A stretch of 9,521 bases of DNA from Paracoccaceae bacterium (lineage in GTDB: Bacteria > Pseudomonadota > Alphaproteobacteria > Rhodobacterales > Rhodobacteraceae): contig JAGLUD010000029.1 in assembly GCA_023134935.1 (NCBI GenBank), forward strand, positions 1 through 9,521. Direction: 5' to 3'. Of this stretch, positions 5,565 through 9,521 are shown piece by piece; the first letter of the stretch is position 1; each line of letters opens with the position of its first letter. Both the position numbers and the translations under genes were made by a program. The notes below the pieces were generated by a model. The model was not told where the DNA came from and ran no database searches. It worked only from the letters and a program-made list of their open reading frames with translations.

Positions 5565-8213
5565 ATGGCTGCTAAAGACAATACGATCACGCCCATGATG
5601 GCGCAGTATCTTGAGATCAAGGCACGGTATCCAGACGCGCTGCTGTTCTACCGCATGGGTGATTTCTACGAGATGTTTTTCGATGACGCCGTCGCCGCGG
5701 CAGCTGCGTTGGACATCGCGTTAACCAAACGCGGCAAGCATGAGGGCAAGGACATCGCCATGTGTGGCGTTCCCCACCATGCCGCCGAAGGGTATCTGTT
5801 GACGCTGATCCGCAAAGGTTTTCGCGTTGCGGTCACCGAACAAATGGAAAGCCCCGCCGAGGCTAAAAAGCGTGGTTACAAGGCGATTGTTAAACGCGAT
5901 GTGACCCGTCTGGTAACCCCCGGAACGCTGACCGAAGATTCTTTGCTAGACGCCCGCGCCCATAACTACCTCGCCGCCATCGCGGATGTGCGCGGCGAAA
6001 TGGCGATAAGCTGGGTGGATGTATCCACCGGCGATTTTCACGTCGCACCCATAACGCGCGTAACGCTTGGCCCAACCCTCGCGCGCCTAGCCCCACGCGA
6101 AGTGTTGGTGGCAGAATCCATCGCAGAAAACCTGCGCGAAACGATCGAAGAAGCAGCCGCATCGCTAACGCCACTCTCCGCCGCCAGCTTTGACTCCACA
6201 GCTGCTGAAGGCCGTCTGACAGACCTGTTCAAAATAAAATCCCTCGATGCATTCGGTAATTTTGAACGATCCGAAATTGCCGCCATGGGCGCCATCGTTG
6301 ATTACCTCGACATCACTCAACGCGGAAAACTGCCACTGCTGCGCCCACCCTTCAAAGAAAGCCAAGGCGGAGCGGTCCAGATCGACGCCGCCACCCGCCG
6401 CAACCTTGAACTAACACGCAATCTGTCAGGCGAACGCCAAGGTTCGCTGTTGGCGACCATAGATCGGACAGTCACAGGCGGCGGCGCACGACTTTTAGGG
6501 GTTCGCCTAACCAGCCCCTCAACCGACCTGAAAACCATCAACGCCCGCCACGACGCCGTCGCGCATTTCGTCGAAAACCGCGCTTTGGCCGAAGATACCC
6601 GCGAAACCTTGCGCCAAGCCCCCGACATGGAACGCGCCCTCTCGCGCATCGCCTTAGACCGAGGTGGCCCCCGTGACATCGCCGCGCTACGCAGCGGACT
6701 CGCCCAAGCGGGGGCGTTATCGGCATCGCTCACTGGCTCCTTGCCGGACGTATTGCAACGCTCTGCCAACGATATGACGGGCCACGAAGAACTGGTGGAA
6801 TTGCTGGACCACGCCCTGATCGCCGAACCTCCACTACTAGCCCGCGACGGTGGATTCGTCGCCGCAGGGTTCAACGAAGAACTGGACGAAGCCCGTAAAC
6901 TACGCGACGAAGGCCGCAGCGTTATCGCCGCTATGCAGGCTGAATATGCGGCGCTGACAGGCATCACCTCGATTAAAATCAAACACAACAACGTGCTGGG
7001 GTATTTCGTCGAAACCCCCGCCAGCCACGCCGAAAAGATGTTGTCCGAACCCCTGTCCGAGACGTTTATCCACCGTCAAACGACCGCCAACCAAGTGCGG
7101 TTCACCACGGTCCCCCTTTCCGAAATGGAAACCAAAATCCTGAACGCAGGCGGACGGGCGCTGGGAATCGAGAAAGACATATTCGCCATCCTGCGCGCTG
7201 CCATCATGGAACAAGCCGCCAAAATCGCCCAAGCCGCTAAAGCCTTGGCAGAAACGGACCTCTCCGCTGCGCTGGCCGATATCGCTGTAGGCGAAAACTG
7301 GACACGACCACAAATGGACGCCTCGCGTGCGTTTGTGATTCAAGGCGGTCGCCATCCCGTTGTCGAACAAGCCCTTCGCCGTTCGGGCGAGTCCTTCGTG
7401 GCCAACGATTGCGACCTAACCGCTGGCGAAGAAAAAAGTCGCCCCGTTTGGTTGCTAACCGGCCCAAACATGGCAGGTAAATCAACATTCCTTCGCCAAA
7501 ACGCCTTGATTGCCTTGCTGGCACAGATGGGCGCATACGTCCCTGCCGCCAAAGCCCACATCGGCGTAATCGACCAACTATTCTCTCGCGTCGGCGCGGC
7601 AGACGACCTCGCCCGTGGACGCTCAACCTTCATGGTAGAAATGGTCGAAACCGCCGCCATTCTTAACCAAGCAGGCGACCGCGCACTAGTTATCCTCGAC
7701 GAAATTGGTCGCGGAACGGCAACCTACGATGGCCTTTCCATCGCATGGGCAACCCTCGAACACCTCCACGACGTCAACCATTGTCGGACGCTGTTCGCGA
7801 CGCATTACCATGAACTCTCAGCGCTAACCGCCAAGCTCTCCGGCTTGAAAAACGCCACCGTAACCGTGCGCGAATGGGAGGGTGACGTGATCTTCCTCCA
7901 CGAAGTGCGCGACGGCGCAGCCGACCGATCATACGGCGTTCAAGTCGCCAAACTCGCCGGCCTTCCCCCCGCAGTGGTCGAGCGCGCCCGCACCGTTCTC
8001 GATGCGCTAGAACAAGGGGACCGCGACGGGGGCGGCAAAGCCGAGACCCTTATCGACGACCTCCCCCTATTCAGCGCAACCGCCGCGCCCATCGCACGGC
8101 CGCCGAAACCGTCCGAAATCGAAGACCGTTTACGCGACATCCACCCAGATGAACTGACCGCCCGCGAGGCCCTCGCACTGGTGTATTCCTTGCGCGAAAT
8201 GCTGGACGAATAA
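5565..8213 (+). CDS. mutS: DNA mismatch repair protein MutS
   Basis: Recognises mismatched and small-loop base pairs and, with MutL, starts repair of replication errors. The 882 residues from ATG 5565 match the usual MutS1 length. The mismatch-reading Phe-x-Glu motif is at F34/E36 in GDFYEMF. Connector, lever and clamp domains fill the middle. The ABC-type ATPase has Walker A GPNMAGKST at 633-641, a signature region RGRSTFMVEM near 684-693, Walker B VILDEIGRGT with D712/E713, and the switch histidine in FATHYHEL (H747). The C-terminal tail has the helix-turn-helix-like dimer end (LTAREALALVYSLREML). An in-frame ATG at 5520 would add 15 residues (MLEIPNHQ...) but has no Shine-Dalgarno. At 5565, GGGGA lies about 11 bases upstream, and known relatives start just before TPMMAQYLEIK, so 5565 is preferred. 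The stop overlaps the next start by one base. Confidence 0.97.
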   Translation: MAAKDNTITPMMAQYLEIKARYPDALLFYRMGDFYEMFFDDAVAAAAALDIALTKRGKHEGKDIAMCGVPHHAAEGYLLTLIRKGFRVAVTEQMESPAEAKKRGYKAIVKRDVTRLVTPGTLTEDSLLDARAHNYLAAIADVRGEMAISWVDVSTGDFHVAPITRVTLGPTLARLAPREVLVAESIAENLRETIEEAAASLTPLSAASFDSTAAEGRLTDLFKIKSLDAFGNFERSEIAAMGAIVDYLDITQRGKLPLLRPPFKESQGGAVQIDAATRRNLELTRNLSGERQGSLLATIDRTVTGGGARLLGVRLTSPSTDLKTINARHDAVAHFVENRALAEDTRETLRQAPDMERALSRIALDRGGPRDIAALRSGLAQAGALSASLTGSLPDVLQRSANDMTGHEELVELLDHALIAEPPLLARDGGFVAAGFNEELDEARKLRDEGRSVIAAMQAEYAALTGITSIKIKHNNVLGYFVETPASHAEKMLSEPLSETFIHRQTTANQVRFTTVPLSEMETKILNAGGRALGIEKDIFAILRAAIMEQAAKIAQAAKALAETDLSAALADIAVGENWTRPQMDASRAFVIQGGRHPVVEQALRRSGESFVANDCDLTAGEEKSRPVWLLTGPNMAGKSTFLRQNALIALLAQMGAYVPAAKAHIGVIDQLFSRVGAADDLARGRSTFMVEMVETAAILNQAGDRALVILDEIGRGTATYDGLSIAWATLEHLHDVNHCRTLFATHYHELSALTAKLSGLKNATVTVREWEGDVIFLHEVRDGAADRSYGVQVAKLAGLPPAVVERARTVLDALEQGDRDGGGKAETLIDDLPLFSATAAPIARPPKPSEIEDRLRDIHPDELTAREALALVYSLREMLDE

Positions 8214-9367
8214 TGCCGGACACCCCGCAAATCGAGGTCAGCGTAGTCGGCAGCATCGCCGCAATCCCTGCCACCGATTGGGACGGTTGCACAGACGGAC
8301 AAGACCCGTTCACATCTCACCGTTTCTTACTGGCATTGGAAGAAAGCGGTTCCGTCGGCGATGGCACAGGATGGGCACCTCGCCACCTGATCGCGAAATC
8401 AAACGGCGAAATCATCGGAATAATGCCGCTTTACGCCAAAGGTCATTCCCAAGGCGAATACGTCTTCGATTTCGCCTGGGCGGGCGCATATGAACGCGCT
8501 GGCGGGCGGTATTACCCGAAACTTCAATGCGCCGTGCCCTTCACGCCTGCAACAGGCCGCCGATTGCTCGTAAAACCCGAACATGCGGAACTCGCCCGCG
8601 GCGCATTAATCACCGCCGCCATCCAAATTGCCGAAGAAAACCACGTTTCGTCCTTCCACATCACGTTTTGCACTGAAGAAGAATACGATCTCGGCCCGAA
8701 ATACGGCTTGATGCAGCGGACCGGCCAACAATTCCATTGGGAAAACGACGGTTACGAAGATTTCGACGCGTTCCTCGCCAAACTTTCCAGTCGCAAACGC
8801 AAGATGATCCGCAAGGAACGCCGTGAAGCGCAAGCCTTCGGCGGCGAGATCATCCAGCTGACCGGCGATCAAATCCAACCCGAACACTGGGACGCCTTCT
8901 GGCAATTCTACCAAGACACCGGCGCACGGAAGTGGGGCACCCCGTACCTGACCCGCGAATTCTTCGACATCGCACAGCGAACTCTTCGGGACGACATCCT
9001 GCTGGTTTTGGCCACGCGGGACGGCCGCTACATCGCGGGCGCACTGAATTTCATAGGCGGCGAAACCCTGTTCGGTCGCTACTGGGGCTGTGCCGAAGAT
9101 CACCGCTATCTGCATTTTGAACTGTGCTATTACCAAGCCATCGACTACGCCATTGAACACCAGATGGCCCGCGTCGAGGCTGGCGCCCAAGGCGAGCACA
9201 AACTCGCACGCGGCTATATGCCTAGCCCGGTTTATTCCCTACACTGGATCGGAGATGAAGGATTTGAAAGCGCCGTTAACCAATTCTTAACTGACGAACG
9301 CGCAGCTGTGGACGAAGATATAGAGTTTCTCGCCGCCATCGGCCCCTTCAAGAAATCAGAGGATTAA
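8213..9367 (+). CDS. GNAT/FemAB-like family protein (DUF482, PF04339)
   Basis: A 384-residue protein with the hallmarks of the DUF482/COG3146 family, related to GNAT and FemAB aminoacyl/acyl transferases. DPFTSHRFLLALEESGS is at 31-47, APRHLIAKSNGEIIGIMPLY at 55-74, and PKLQCAVPFTPATGRRLL at 102-119. The basic stretch SSRKRKMIRKERR is at 192-204. Near the C-terminus, FELCYYQAIDYAIE at 302-315 is followed by the conserved VEAGAQGEHKLARGY at 321-335. The reaction and substrate are not established; an acyl- or aminoacyl-transfer activity is inferred from the fold only. It has no signal peptide or membrane segment and is probably cytosolic. Its ATG (8213-8215) shares one base with the mutS stop (TAATG), implying translational coupling, and a pterin dehydratase follows after two bases. 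FemX-like activity in peptidoglycan crosslinking is possible but unsupported by anything nearby. Confidence 0.88.
   Translation: MPDTPQIEVSVVGSIAAIPATDWDGCTDGQDPFTSHRFLLALEESGSVGDGTGWAPRHLIAKSNGEIIGIMPLYAKGHSQGEYVFDFAWAGAYERAGGRYYPKLQCAVPFTPATGRRLLVKPEHAELARGALITAAIQIAEENHVSSFHITFCTEEEYDLGPKYGLMQRTGQQFHWENDGYEDFDAFLAKLSSRKRKMIRKERREAQAFGGEIIQLTGDQIQPEHWDAFWQFYQDTGARKWGTPYLTREFFDIAQRTLRDDILLVLATRDGRYIAGALNFIGGETLFGRYWGCAEDHRYLHFELCYYQAIDYAIEHQMARVEAGAQGEHKLARGYMPSPVYSLHWIGDEGFESAVNQFLTDERAAVDEDIEFLAAIGPFKKSED
9358..9363 (+). promoter_or_regulatory. Ribosome binding site of the pterin dehydratase gene
   Basis: AGAGGA lies 6 bases before ATG 9370, inside the last codons of the upstream gene. 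The gene therefore has its own good initiation site within the operon. Confidence 0.65.
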
Positions 9368-9369
9368 CA

Positions 9370-9521
9370 ATGCTTTCACCACCCTTAACAAATGATGAAC
9401 GCGCCGAATTCCTGCCAGAACTCCAAGCCGCCGGATGGACATTGCAATCTGACCGCGACGCCCTGAAAAGGACTTTCGAGTTCAAGAATTTCATCGAGGC
9501 ATTCGGCTGGATGTCCCAAAT
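9370..9521 (+). CDS. Pterin-4-alpha-carbinolamine dehydratase, N-terminal part
   Basis: Starts at ATG 9370 and runs off the right edge with 50 complete codons visible. The pattern is that of the PCD/DCoH/PhhB family: an N-terminal LTNDERAEFLPEL helix, AGWTLQSDRDALKRTFEF at 21-38, and the conserved helix FKNFIEAFGWMSQ at 38-50. The family is normally about 95-110 residues, so roughly half is present; the HHP catalytic motif should follow outside the window. The enzyme dehydrates 4a-hydroxytetrahydrobiopterin, recycling the cofactor of aromatic amino acid hydroxylases. In bacteria without phenylalanine hydroxylase its role is less certain. It lies two bases after the DUF482 gene, so it is probably the third gene of the mutS transcript. 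The symbol phhB would be usual only if phhA is present. Confidence 0.88.
   Translation, partial: MLSPPLTNDERAEFLPELQAAGWTLQSDRDALKRTFEFKNFIEAFGWMSQ

Noticed and set aside
6317..6991. 224-codon open frame antisense to mutS
   Set aside because: Low-complexity Ser/Arg/Ala-rich translation, typical of the shadow frame of a GC-rich gene; no family recognised.
8606..9199. 197-codon open frame antisense to the DUF482 gene
   Set aside because: Fully inside a recognised coding region on the other strand, with no initiation signal or known domain.

Overview
The window reads as a chromosomal segment of an alphaproteobacterium, most likely Rhodobacterales (Rhodobacteraceae-like). This rests on a fused malic enzyme/phosphotransacetylase, a MutS beginning with TPMMAQYLEIK, an MbfA-type ferritin/VIT1 iron exporter preceded by an Irr-type iron-control box, GANTC (CcrM-type) sites in promoter regions, and GC-rich wobble codons in most genes. 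The genus cannot be told from the sequence alone. No mobile element, tRNA, rRNA or CRISPR array is visible, and no gap between genes exceeds about 125 bases.

Left part (1-1252, + strand): the C-terminal 206 residues of a serine beta-lactamase-fold hydrolase run in from outside the window. They are followed after 13 bases by a small class I SAM-dependent methyltransferase that is visibly less GC-rich than its surroundings. It converges tail to tail, over a 13-base gap, with the next transcription unit.

Middle part (1266-5443, - strand): reading leftwards, mbfA (rubrerythrin-like domain plus VIT1 membrane domain), then maeB (malic enzyme fused to a phosphotransacetylase-like domain), then rbsK (ribokinase). 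maeB and rbsK are separated by one base and are very likely translationally coupled. mbfA has its own strong ribosome binding site and a 17-bp Irr-box-like palindrome immediately upstream, so iron-responsive repression is the obvious prediction. maeB has a 64-bp upstream gap holding a perfect 6-bp inverted repeat.

Right part (5565-9521, + strand): mutS (DNA mismatch recognition) is divergent from mbfA. It overlaps by one base a FemAB-like/GNAT protein of the DUF482 (PF04339) family. Two bases further on, a pterin-4-alpha-carbinolamine dehydratase begins and is cut by the window edge. The three look like one operon.

Overall the region is housekeeping metabolism, DNA repair and iron homeostasis. 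I do not see a clearly new multi-gene system. The most worthwhile signals are the Irr box with an embedded GANTC site in front of mbfA, the coupled maeB-rbsK pair, and the compositionally different methyltransferase.
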